Shown piece by piece: positions 45,119-56,768 of a DNA stretch of 64,000 nt; position 1 is the first letter of the stretch; every line of letters begins with the position of its first letter. The DNA comes from Hsuehochloa calcarea (taxonomy: Eukaryota; Streptophyta; Magnoliopsida; Poales; Poaceae): positions 23,345,385 to 23,409,384 of the forward strand of contig CM070594.1 in assembly GCA_036346395.1 (NCBI GenBank), in the 5' to 3' direction. The translations under genes were made by a program, and so were the position numbers. Below the pieces are notes generated by a model. It worked only from the letters and a program-made list of their open reading frames with translations. It had not been told where the DNA came from and made no database searches.

Positions 45119-48100
45119 TTAATTGAAATATAGTCCTTCATGATGATCGGCGCATATAGCTAGCTTCCTCACTTTGGGTTCTACCTCGATCGATGTCGTC
45201 TCAAAAGGAGGCAACTCGTCAAATTGATTGTACTCTTCCTCATCCACGACATTCTCAACTCCGACAATCCTTCTTTTCCCATGAAGAACTACGTGGCGGT
45301 TCTTATTTGCTGGGTCAGTTAAATAAAAAACTTGAACAACTGGCTTAGCGAGTATGAATGGTTCGTTCTTGTATCCGACACATTTGAGGTCCACAGTAGT
45401 GACGCCGTACTTGTCGACCTTCACGTCCTGCGGAAGTTTAACCCGATGATATCGAAGCAGGGGATCTTGAAAAGTACATAGTCAAGCTCCCAAATCTCCT
45501 CTCTGAACCCATAGTGCGAGTTCAACCGCGTGCCCCGCGGTATTGAACCCTCGTGAAATACATCTATCACGGACCATTTATTACGGGTGTGCTCTTCCTA
45601 TCACGAGCTGCCGTATAAAGCGTGTACCCATTTATGTCGTATCCTTGCCATGTCACAATTGTAAATTTTGGTCCTTTGGCCAACCATAGCGGCGTTCATC
45701 ACTTGATGGCCTCCCGGTGAATCGCATCTTTAACCATTCGTTGAGCAAGCGGTTGTGCTCTCTCGTTATCAAACCTCCGACCAGTGCGGATTACATTGGT
45801 GTACCATGTCTTTGTGCTCGTTGATGTGCGGGGACACTTGGGTCATGTGTTGCAAGACCGTGAAATGGGCCTCTGGCGTATGTATCTAGATCGGGAGTGA
45901 TTGCTTTCCTCCCGATGGTCCCGATACCCTCAGTCTCCCCTCGTGGCGAGATAGAGGCACGCCTATCGGTTCCACACGAGCCATGTAGTCCACGCGAGAA
46001 CTCAATGACCTCTTGGTTGCATAACCTTCGATGATACTACCCTCCGGTGAGATCGATTCCATCGTAGGACTTCAAAATTCCCATGTATCTCTCGAAAGGG
46101 TACATATGGCGTAGGAACACAGGCGCATATCTTTATCTCTTTCACAAGGTGAACAATGAGATGGACCATCATATCAAAAAAGGCGGAGGAAATACATCTC
46201 AAGATGACATAGAGTCGTCACCACCTCGGCCTATAGGCGTCGAGTCCTTCGGGATCGATGACCTTACGAGCAATTGAGTTAAAGAAATAACCTGACCTAA
46301 AGATTGCCACTCGGACCTTGTTTGGCAAGATACTCCTAATTACAACGAGGAAGCATCTGTGTCATCGACACATGACAATCATGAGACTTCATACCAATTA
46401 ATTTCAAATCTTTCATGGAAACAAGTTTCTTAATATTGGCGAATGCTGGGACGGAACTTTCACACCATGCAAACTTTGGCACAGTTTGTTTCTCTCGGCC
46501 TTGGACAAAGTGTAGCAAGCTGGGGGAAGGTACGTTCGTCCTTTATCGGTCTCTTTCGGTGCTAACTCGATTCTTATGTTCATATCAACCAAGTCACGCC
46601 GTGCGTTAACACCGTCTTTTGTTTTGCGGTAATGTTGATGAGAGACCAATCAAGCTATCACATACATTCTTCTCCACATGCATGACGTCGATGCAGTGGC
46701 GAACTTCCAAGTGCTCCCAATAAGGCAAGTCCCAAAAAATTGACCGCTTCTTCCAGATGTTTTTCTGAGGGATCCTTAATGTACGTCCCTTTCCAAGCAC
46801 AACATCGATATCCTTAACCATATCATAGACCTCTTTCCCTCTAAAAGCCCTTGGAGCTGAACCGTGCTCCTTATTTCCGTCGAATTGTTTCTTCATCTTG
46901 CGGTATGGGTGAATCCTGGGAAGGAACCTACGGTGACGCATATACATAGTTTTGCGTGAGTTGTTCAGCCATACACTCTCGGCACCATCTAAGCAGTGCG
47001 GACAGGCTTTGGCTCCTTTTGTACTGAACCCCGATAGGTTACCAAGGGCAGAAAAATCATTGATGGTGCAGAATAACATGGCGCGTAAAGTGAAGTTCTC
47101 TCGTTTGTACGCATCCCATACTTGTACCCCTTCGTTCCAAAGTGTCACAAGATCTTCCAGCAATGGTGCTAGGTACACACCAATATCGTTCCCAAGTTGC
47201 TTCGGCCCTTGGATAAGTAGTGACATCAAAATGTATTTCCGCTTCATACATAGCCAAGGAGGAAGGTTGTACATACATAGATTCACGGGCGGTACTATGT
47301 CATTTGCTCATGTTACGAAAGGATTCATTCGTCCGTACTCAACCTAACCTTATGTTCCTTGGTTCCACCGAACTCTTGAAGCTCGATCGAAGTTTCTCCT
47401 TCAGGCGAGAATCGGCAGGTGTCGATCTTCCCATCTTTCTTACGCTCCTCCAAGTGCCAACGCATCAATCTTGCCTCCTTTCGGTTCGCAAATAAGCGCT
47501 TCAAGCATGGGATCACGGCGGATACCACAACATCTTAGCAGGAGGTCCTTGCTTCGCCTTAGCAATATTCTTACGCTTGTATCGGGACGCTCTGCACACG
47601 GGACATGCATGCATGTCTGCATACTCTTTACGGTAGAGGATACAATCATTCGGACATGCATGTATTCTTTCTACTTCCATTCCCAATGGACAAATAACCT
47701 TCTTAGCTTGGTAGGTCGTCTTTGGGCAACACGTTTCTCCCGGAAGGATGTCGACTAAGAGACCTAACAACGCCAGTAAAACTCTTGTCGGACCAACCAT
47801 TGCTTGCCTTCAATTTCAATAGTTCAAGCACGGTTGACAATCTTGTGTAGTCCGGCTTGCAGCCAGGGAACAAAGGTTTCCCCGAGTCCTCCATTAAGCC
47901 ATCGAATTTACAAAACTCTCTCTCACCATAGTTCCCTTCTGCATCGCGTAGCATCTGATCTAGATTGTCATCATGCGACCTATCCTCATCAAAAGCACAT
48001 TCCATACCCTGCATATCGTTGACTTCCTCGGCGATGTCGTCATTACTGACTTCCGGTATAATCTGCTCTTCACCGTGACTGCTCCAACATGTATATCCTT

Positions 48101-48301
48101 TTTTGAAACCCCTTCATATTAAGTGAGCTTGATCTGCCGGGTTGTTAAACATTTTATATTACCGCAATCAATGCATGGACAGTACATAAATTTTATCCCC
48201 TTCTTCAACATATCTTGCTCGGCGGCTCTTCTAAAAGCAAACACGCCATTAATATACTCTTCACTCACATGGTTCTCAATGTACATCCAGTTTCGGTCCA
48301 T
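45119..48301 (-). pseudogene. CACTA TNP2-type transposase (En/Spm TNPD-like), frame-broken
   Basis: From ATG 48301 the minus strand reads a transposase-associated domain (MDRNWM...EEYINGVFAF...CPCIDCGN), then YTRLSTVLELLKLKASNGWSD (within 48014-47703: LLKLKASNGWSDKSF). Next come CPNDCILYRKEY and CPVCRASRYKR (47800-47513), and the Transposase_21 core at 47286-46606 (LIQGPKQLGNDIGVYLAPL, LWNEGVQVWDAYKRENF, NLSGFSTKGAKACPHC, MRHRRFLP). Then LPPACYTLSKAERN, LIGMKSHDCHVSMTQMLP and the DUF4218-like MVHLIVHLVKEIK, followed by the C-terminal VVDEEEYNQFDELPPF segment (45424-45119). The domain order is that of a full TNP2 protein. The pieces occupy all three minus frames, so several frameshifts or unrecognised introns exist. 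The role would be excision and integration of CACTA elements. Confidence 0.9.
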
Positions 48302-48719
48302 CTACACGTATATGCACGTAACAAATTAATTAGTGTTAAATTATATATTAATAAACCGCAAGTACCCTTCATAATGACCAAACACATTAGTGATTAGTCT
48401 ATAGCAAATATAAAGGGTTACAGATCATTACACATTAGTGATTAGTCTAGAGTAAAAATAAAGGGTTACAGATCGATTGTTACCCTTCTCTCCAAGGTGG
48501 TGCAATGTGGAAGGAGGTAGCAGAGGTGCCGCAATGGGGGAGGAGGAGGCAGGGTAATGACTCAAAATGGGAGAGGAGGAGGGGTATGACTCAAAATGGG
48601 GAGGAGGTAGCAGAGGAGAGGTTGCCAATGGGGAGGAGGCAGCAGCAGCAGCAGGGTGGCGGTGGCTCAAATGGAATGGAAAGGGGGACTGTCGGGAGCA
48701 TCTACTTATAATACTTGTA

Positions 48720-48880
48720 TATCAAAAACGGTTCTTTAAAAGAACCGTGCAGTGATAATCATATCCTGAGCGGTTCTTAAAGAACCGTCAGTGATATTTA
48801 TTTATCATGAGCGGTTAACGAAGAACCGCTGCAGTGATAATTCCCACGATCGGTTCCAAAGGAACCGTCTGTGATGGGGT
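48720..48880. repeat. Right subterminal array of CACTA element
   Basis: Facing pairs such as ACGGTTCTTTAAAAGAACCGT (central part GGTTCTTTAAAAGAACC), GAGCGGTTCTTAAAGAACCG and CGGTTCCAAAGGAACCG just inside the right terminus. Confidence 0.9.
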
Positions 48881-48924
48881 GTCTAGTATAGCATATTTTG
48901 TAGTAGTGACCCCTAGCTTCGCCT

Positions 48925-50400
48925 CGCAACTTCCTACGTGGTGCTCACCTCGCCTTCGCCGAAACATCGCTGAAGCACCGCCGCCCGCGCGTGCCACCAT
49001 CACGCGTGCGCCGTTCGCCGCGGTGTCGCGTCACCTCTGGCCGAACCGTCACCACCATGAAGTAGAGTACCTCGCCATGGTTCTATTTTGGTAGTTTGCC
49101 GGCCGTCTTTCCTTTTCCTTCACCGGCACCATGGCCATTTGTTTTGCTTTATGTTCGGTTCACGTGAAGATAGAGGAAGATGAACAGTGCACTAATAACT
49201 AGTCACTCATGCACTGTATAAAAATTAAGGGTTGAGAAATTCCTTCCAAAAAATCATTTCTCTCTAAATACAAACTCCGAATATGTTGATTCTTTTTCTT
49301 GAAATCATCTAAATTCTTCTTTTATTTTTCAGTATTTTTTTAAATTTTTAGATTTTATTTTATTTTTACTGTTTATTCCATTTGCGCGTAGTCGCCGCCA
49401 CCAGTCGCCGCCGGCCGAACCGCCACTACCATTGGGTAGAGTACCTCACCGGGATTCCATTTTTGTTGTTTGCCGACCATCTCCCCGTTCCTCTCGCCGT
49501 TGCGGCCAACTCCTCCAAGGGTATGCTATTGTTTACATACGTTGCATGAGATTCAACAGTACCATGCAAGTATGCTACTACTAGTGCATCACCATGCAAG
49601 TATGCTACTACTAGTGCATCCTTACATTCTCATTTAATTCATTCGAAAAATTCGTTCTCTCTCATACAAACTCTAAAACCGTTTATTCTTCCTCCTAAAT
49701 TCATCTAAATTCATCCTCTAATTTTTATTATTTATTTCATAATTTTTAGTTTTTATTTAATTTCTATCCATTTTGCGCATCATTGCCACCGCCGGCCAAC
49801 TGTGCCCGTTCCACCACAACCGAGGTGAGCGTTGTGTTCCCCTCGTTTTCCTCTTTGTTTCGCCACAAACCTCAACCACTAACTCCTCTCTGTTTGCCCA
49901 CAACAACGACGTCAGCCGTCGCCGTCGAATGTCTTCTCCATCGGACTACGTTGCCACCGAAGGTCCTCTCGCCGAGCCATTGACATTGTTGAGTTCGGGC
50001 CATCGCGTCCTGCGCCACGTTCTCTCTCTCCTCGCTGGCGCCACCATTTTTCATGTATGCTCTGTATGTAACTGCTGTATAGAATTCATATCTTGTGCAT
50101 ATGACCAAGTGGACCCACTTGCCATTGACTCTTCCTCGTCTTCATTTGTTCTCTAATCTTGTATCTAGCAATCTTTCTTTGTGTTCAAAAGTTTCATCCG
50201 AAACATGCGGTTCATGAATAGTGAAATTCAGAATTCATTATTTCATGTGCCTTTCAACCTTTCAGAATTATGTTCTCCCTCATACAAACTCTGATTCCGT
50301 CGATCCAAATTCCTATATTCATATAAAGTCGATATCTTACTTCCAGTATTTATCTTATAATTTTTGTATTTTATTTTAATGTTATTTGAATTTGGATCGT
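48925..50400 (+). repeat. Diverged internal repeats of the solo LTR
   Basis: A block CTCTC..ACAAACTC..GATT...TTTTATTATTTATTTC recurs near 49256-49385, 49649-49775 and 50270-50400. A GTAGAGTACCTCACC block recurs near 49062 and 49436. The perfect 30-bp tandem pair ACCATGCAAGTATGCTACTA... lies at 49561-49620. Confidence 0.75.
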
Positions 50401-52004
50401 TTAGCCGTATAGATTTCAACGACTTCGGACAACCGGATTTCGACGCCGTTTGAGAATATCGATGAACCAAGCAAGACAAGTTATACCTTTGATCATATTT
50501 GATCCCATTATTTCAAATTATTTAAATTATATTTTAAATTATTATTGCATGCTTATTTTTATTCAATGTAATTTAAATACCTGTTTTAAATTTATAGTTA
50601 TGCCTAAATACTTTGTATGGCCAATGTTGATATTTGAATCAAATATATTGTCACCCTAGATAAAAACCTAGTTGATACGATAGTATGAACTGGGATCATT
50701 TGAAAATATTATGCAAAGACATGCTTAGACCAAAAATATTTAGTTTGGGAAATTTTAGCCAAATGATTAATTATTTTTTAAAAGTCTATGTCATTGGTTT
50801 ATCATGGAAGATTTTTGCAAATGATTTTGAAAAGGAAAAAAAAGGAAAAGTTGGTTTGTACTTGGGCGAAATGGATGCTTGGTGGGTGCAGGTTTATGCA
50901 CAGGCTCAATCTGGGTAGGATTGAGGCCCAGTGGTTATTTTAGAAGTCGCCCAACTCAGTTAAGGACCGATCTTCGAGCCGCATCTTGCTAAGCCATATC
51001 GTACTTCCACATGTCTCGAATGGGAGGGACCAGCCTAACTAATTTGCAACGTTTCACCGTGGTTGTGGCATGTTAATGTGTGGGTGTCAGAATGACCTAC
51101 TTTTATGTATTCCCACCTGGCGCAAGAGGGGGCCTCAACCCGGCGGGTTTCTATCCAAAGGGGGTGAATCCTTAGCGAGGCAAGACTATAGTAGGATGGC
51201 GCATTGTAAAGGCCTTGACACATGCTCTAGACTGCTTACCTAAGGTAGTGAGTAGTGGTATTGACGGATGCTAAACAAACTAGAGAATTCATGTCTTGTG
51301 GGTAAAGTTGTACAACCTCTGCAGAGTGTAAAACTATTCGAATAGTTGTGTCCACAGTCATGGACATGCTGAGCAAAGCCACTCAAAGTTAGACTTTGAT
51401 TTTATTTTTAAAATACTTTATCAAATGGTTTTGGATATCTATCCAAATGGGAAGTTGGGTAGGAATCCATGTGATAGGAGGGTATCCATCACCATATTTT
51501 ATATGGAGGTTATCCTACTATAAAACTTGAGAATTTATAAAATGAATTTTAGTTATAAAATAACTGCTTTGGAACTTAGTACAAATATTTAAAGAAAATA
51601 TTGCTTTATGCAAATTCAACCAATAAGCTTTCCTTTGATATATCCTTGCATGCATTAACTTTGTTATTGGGTGTAACTTACGAGCACGGTAGTTGTGCTC
51701 ACCCTTGCTTTATGCAAATAAATTTCAGAGTAGAAGAACTTCGGATCTCGACAACTAGGCCGCTACCCCAGTCGATTGCTTGTGGCAGATCAGCTGGACT
51801 CCACTACTTCTTCGTCTTCCACTATGTTTGTTTATTGTCGGCTTGTAAGCCTCTTTTGTAATAAACTCTATTGATTATTAATAAAGTTATACGAATTATA
51901 GATGTTACCATATTTGTTTACTATGTGAACTGACTACTGATCATAGGACTAGTTCAGAAATGCACATAGGATTTGGGGGTGTTACTCCCGGGTCCGACAA
52001 GCGG

Positions 52005-54960
52005 CATCTTCACCATCTTTTAGATTCTTCTTGATCATTGTTTGTAGTAGCATTGAAAGTGTTCTATTCACCACCTCCATTTGTCTATCCGTTGACAAGT
52101 TGTTGAGAATAACAACTTTGTCCCAAGCTTGGCCCACAAAGTCTTCCAAAAGTAGCTCATGAACTTGATGTCACGATCTGAAATAATCGTACTTGGCATG
52201 CCATGCAATCTTACAATTTTCCTAAAAAATAAGTCAGCTACATGCGACGCATCGTCGTCTTTGTGACAGGGGATAAAATATGCAATTTTAAAGAACCTAT
52301 CCACAACTACAAAAACTGAATCCCTTCCCCCTCTTAGTCCTAGGCAATCCTAAAACACAGTCTACACTAATATCCTCCCAAGGTACACTAGGAACAGGAA
52401 GTGGAGTATATAAACCATATGGATTAAGTTTAGATTTCGCTTTGTGGCATGTCACACATCGTTGTACAAACCTTTCGACATCACGCCTCATTTTAGGCCA
52501 ATAAAAGTGATCGCTCAACATCATGAATATCTTCTCTCCCAAAGTATCCCATTAATCTACCTACATGAGATTCATGCAATAAAGCAAACACACAGACGAA
52601 TATGGAACACATAATTTGTTAGCACGAAATAAGAACCCATTATGAACATGAAACTTGTCTTATCCTTTCCCATCTTTGCATTTAGAATATGGTTCATAAA
52701 ATTCACTATCGAAAAACATATAAATCTTTCAAATTCTCTAATCCAGGAACCTTTACTTCCAATTGGGTTAAAAGCACATTCTTTCTAGATAAAGCATCGG
52801 CTACCACATTCTCTTTTCCTTTCTTGTACTTAATAACATATGGGAAAGTTTCAATGAATTCTACCCATTTAGCATGTCTACGGTTTATTTAGCTTGGCTT
52901 TTTAAATATTTCAAAGCTTCATGATCAGAGTGAATAACGAATTCTTTAGACCAAAGATAATGTTACCTAGTTTCAAGTACACACACCAAAGCATATAATT
53001 TTTTTATCATACATAGGATAGTTCGATTGAGCGCCTCATAGTTTCTCACTAAAATATGCTACAAGTTTTCCTTCTTGCATCAAAACACCACCAATACCTA
53101 TTCCACTAGCATCACATTCAATTTCAAAAGTCTTAGTGAAATCAGGCAAAACAAGCAATCATACTTCAAATAAATGTTTCTTTAGCTCTTGAAAAGCTTT
53201 TTCTTGTAGTGCACCCCATTCAAACTCAACACCTTTTTAGTTAACTCATTTAATGGAGCAGCAATGGTGTTGAAATCTTTAACAAAATGGCGATAAAAAC
53301 TAGCAAGACCATGAAAGCTTCTGATTTGACTAACATTCCAGGGGTAGACCAATTCTTAATTACTTCAGTTTTAGATTCATCTACCTCAATGCCTTGTCCA
53401 GAAACAATATAGCCTAAGAACACAACCTTATCAGTACAAAACGTGTATTTATCAAGATTAGCATAGAGTTTCTCATTTCTAAGCACTTCTAGTACTTGTC
53501 TAGTATGATCAATGTGTTCATCCATCGTTTTGCTATAGATCAAATATCATCAAAGTATACCACAACAAATTTACCAATGAATAGTCTTGAAATATGATTC
53601 ATCAATCGCATGAATGTACTTTGGTTTCCTCCGGATTGGATCAGTGTGGTGGATGGTTTGGAAGTGACGCGTTAGGAACTAGATTAATTTGATGCTCTAT
53701 TCCGCGTAATGGCGGAAGTTCCGCTGGTATGTCCTCCGAAACACGTCCTCAAATGCCTGCAAAACAGAGAAAACACCACTAGGAAGAGAGGTTAAGTCGT
53801 TAGTTGAAAGCAAAACAGTTGCATCTTTGTACACAAGCACAAAGTGTATCTTTGATGGGTTATTGCTCACATCTCTCAAATCTGATTTTGTGGCTAACAT
53901 AACCAACCCTCCCTCACTCTTACTTTTTCCTCCCATATTTGGCTTGTGTCTCTCACTCACCGATATGTGGAAATCACTCTTTTATTTCTTATTTCCCTCA
54001 TTTTCAACAAGCTTCTTTTGCTGAAATTCAGAGTGTATTTGACTAGGAGTCATTGGATTAAGCTCCTTTGTCTTCCCCTCCCACTCAAAAGCATATATAT
54101 TGGAACGGCCATCATGTTGCACACTTCTATCATATTACCATGGTCTTCCAAATAGCAAATGGTACACGGTCATAGGCACCACGTCACACTCAACAATGTC
54201 CTCATAATCACCAATCTTGAAAGTAACATGCACTACAAACTGAACCTTCACATCCCCATGCATGCTAAACTATTGCACATGATATGGACATGGATGTTTT
54301 AGCATCTTTAAACCAAGCCTCTCATATAATTCAACGCTGGCCAAGTTATGACAACTACCTCCATCAATGATAAGTTTGATTACCTTGTTGTTTACCTTGG
54401 CTTGTGTTTGAAACAAGTTGAATCACTGCGGATGTGCATCTCCTTCTTATGCAAGCATGCTTAAATGTTTAGTGACTACTATTTCCTCTCCTATTTCATA
54501 ATTCAACACATCAACCTCATCACTGTCATCCGATGCATCTTCATATCTCCCTTTTTCATGACTGAGCTCAACCTCATCTTCACTTGCGGATTCATACTCT
54601 CCATCTTCCATCACAAGCATAACTCGGTTGTTGGGACACTCCCTAGCTATGTGCCAACGTCTTAAACACTTGAAGCATTGAATTTCTCTACTCTTTGTTG
54701 TAGCATCAATTGAGGGTGTAGGGGATGGAACCACCTTCTTCTCACTTGATGTAGGTGCTGATTTTGGAATCGAGGAAGAACGAGCATTAGTATTCGAACT
54801 AGTACTAGCTGAAAATGTACCTCATTCCAAACTGAAGTGTGCTTTGGTGGCATTAGATGAGGATGATGGTGATTTCAAGTTGAAAGATGTTGTCCTTGGT
54901 GATGGTCTTATATCTTCTAGTAACTACTTCTCTGCCTTTGTCGCTTGATGCACCAAATCA
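52005..54960 (-). pseudogene. Ty3/Gypsy gag-pol relic (minus)
   Basis: Read on the minus strand from high to low coordinates. Gag C-terminus with zinc knuckle CFKCLRRWHIAREC (about 54640-54681). Retropepsin with IIDGGSCHNLAS (about 54335-54390) and VECDVVPMTVYHLLFGRPW. Linker to reverse transcriptase (AFEDVF, about 53740). Then a deletion of most of the RT fingers/palm near 53640-53690, followed by STFMRLMNHISRLFIGKFVV and the YFDD catalytic box at 53546-53557. The RT thumb follows (VVFLGYIVSGQGIEVDE), then RNase H remnants (53240-52900). Integrase has an HHCC zinc region (RCVTCHKAKS, 52430-52542) and core IISDRDIKFMSYFWKTLW. It stops at 52005 where the neighbouring solo LTR begins. Frameshifts, a deletion and both missing LTRs show a dead fragment. 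Confidence 0.92.
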
Positions 54961-55029
54961 ACAACAAGCATTTTGCCCAACGATAATTGAATAAGTTTTA
55001 TCCAATAAGCAATAATTGAATAAGTTTTG

Positions 55030-56504
55030 TGTAACATATCGAAACGCTTGAGAGAGGATTAAAAAATTAGTGGAATTTTTTGAAAAAGTGAGAAAATTGG
55101 GTCATGGGCTTCTGGCCCATGGCACCAAGGCCCAACGTGGGCGGAAAGAATAAAAGGACCGAGGGAGGTAGTAACCCTACCCTAGCCGCCTCCCCTTGCT
55201 GCCGCGTGCCACCGCCACCGCGCCGTCACCCCCACTGTCGCGCCACCCTACCCTAGCCAGTAGAATAAGAGGTTTATCATAACTAGGAAGCTGTATGTTT
55301 TTCGTGAGGATTCCAGAAAGTCTTGGATGGTGGAGTTTGGAGTTTGGAGTTCGAATGAATAAGTTAGAGATGTTATACTACTAGGACAACTGGTAGCGCA
55401 TCCGGTAGTTTTAGGTTAATTGGGTCGATTTGGAGTAGACGTGCGATGATGATAATTGTAAAGTGTGAGTGTTGTAATGTTGTGATTTTGAGTTGTGTAT
55501 TGCCATTTTTGTCCAGTGAGTGTGGTCTTTAGTGCTTTGTTGCCACTTCGCTATCCAGCTTCACTGAGATAAAGAGGCAAGTTCCTGGTAGAAAGTGTTC
55601 ATTGGTTTATTGTTGTATTGTTTACCACTTCTTACAATTATATTGTTCATATTTTTATCTTATTTAATTGAAAACAAGTGAATGGTTATGAAATTAATCG
55701 TATTGATGCATTTGAGAATGTTGGATGATGGTATTACTGATGAACCTATGAATAATTGTGCATTCATAAGCATCATTGCATAAGAGAAGGTGATCATAGT
55801 GATCACACACCTCTACGAGAGTAGAGGAGGTCTTCGATCCTTGAGGAGGGCGGGCTTGAGAGTGAACATTTTCGCGAGTGTTCACTCACACTATACTGGT
55901 ATACGCGAAAGAAGTGCATATGAACATGTAGCGTAGGGATGCATTGAATGAAAAGAGAATTGATTGATTGAGTATGAGAATAAAGAAAAGAAAATAGTTG
56001 ATGTTGACAATGATATAGTTTACAGTTGATTAATCATTGCTCATTGTTTGTTATTGTGCTCACTGAGTTCTATACTCACCCTTGCTCTATTGTTGTTTTT
56101 AGGTGACCATTGACGACGATACGCATGGGAAGGGCTAGCAAACAAGAAACCACATCATACATTTAACTACATGAAGCAGTGGTCATGAGACATTTTATTA
56201 GAGTGATGAATTATAATTAGGATTTGATATTATTGCTTAGGTGTAGTTGATTGGTTGGAGTTAATTATTCATTTAATAGACTTGATTGGATTGGTTTTGC
56301 GTTGATCTTTGCATATTATCTTGTCATGCTTCCTAATAATTTATTATCCATGATTGTCACATCGTTATACTTGCGTTATTGTGGCTCGTGGACGGGTTTT
56401 ATCATTGATATGTTTGCTGTAATTTACTGTTAATTGATGTTAAAATTGACAGTTAGTGTAGCTTAGTGGTATTCCGGGCTTCATGTTGGGTCGGGGTGTT
56501 ACTG
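55030..56504 (+). repeat. 5' LTR of Gypsy element
   Basis: Begins TGTAACATATCG and ends near GGGTGTTACTG, directly before the PBS-like site. The GC-rich 55180-55260 part is followed by typical U3-R-U5-like DNA. The boundary at the 3' side is inferred from the PBS. Confidence 0.78.
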
Positions 56505-56517
56505 TCGGTACCGGAGC
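56505..56517 (+). other. Primer-binding-site-like sequence
   Basis: TCGGTACCGGAGC resembles the tRNA-Met PBS TGGTATCAGAGC with three mismatches, and is followed by GGGCTTTAGGTT as in many plant Gypsy leaders. It probably decayed after insertion. Confidence 0.6.
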
Positions 56518-56768
56518 GGGCTTTAGGTTTGTGGTGAATAGATTAACAACTTAGGTAACCTAAAATTGCTAAATTTTATTTTATGACTAGTAAAATTAAC
56601 TAAAAAATTGTTAATGATTAACTAACTTAAAATTTGACATACTAGTGCACAATAGGATGGGAATGAGATGAGTATCGCCTTTACGTTTTTGTTATGTTGT
56701 ATTAATGATTCCTGATTTGATATTGGTTCTTTGAACTCATTGTGTGTTGTTGATTGTGGTTGATAGCT

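Larger units (their letters stand above)
37164..48908 (-). mobile_element. Large CACTA (En/Spm) transposon with transposase remnants
   Basis: Termini CACTACTACAGAAAAGG (37164) and TTTTGTAGTAGTG (ending 48908) are inverted repeats. The flanking 3-bp TSD is ACC (37161-37163 and 48909-48911). Subterminal arrays of TCACAGACGGTT/AACCGTCTGTGA lie at 37180-37510 and 48720-48880. On the minus strand it carries a TNP2-type transposase region (45119-48301) and a TNP1/Ulp1-type region (39780-42440) in the usual En/Spm order. Both are frame-broken, so it is probably no longer autonomous. A solo LTR (37590-39382) is nested inside. Confidence 0.93.
36137..51999 (+). mobile_element. Solo Gypsy-type LTR (about 4.1 kb) split by an 11.7-kb CACTA element
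   Basis: Starts TGTAACATCC at 36137 and ends GGGTCCGACA at 51999, with a perfect 5-bp TSD AGCGG (36132-36136 and 52000-52004). Removing the CACTA and one TSD copy leaves 4115 bp, against 4114 bp for the related minus LTR 13624-22624. TATATAAG at 36995-37002 marks the LTR promoter; the CACTA landed about 165 bp downstream of it. The distal arm 48909-51999 contains diverged internal repeats. No gag-pol belongs to it. Confidence 0.92.
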
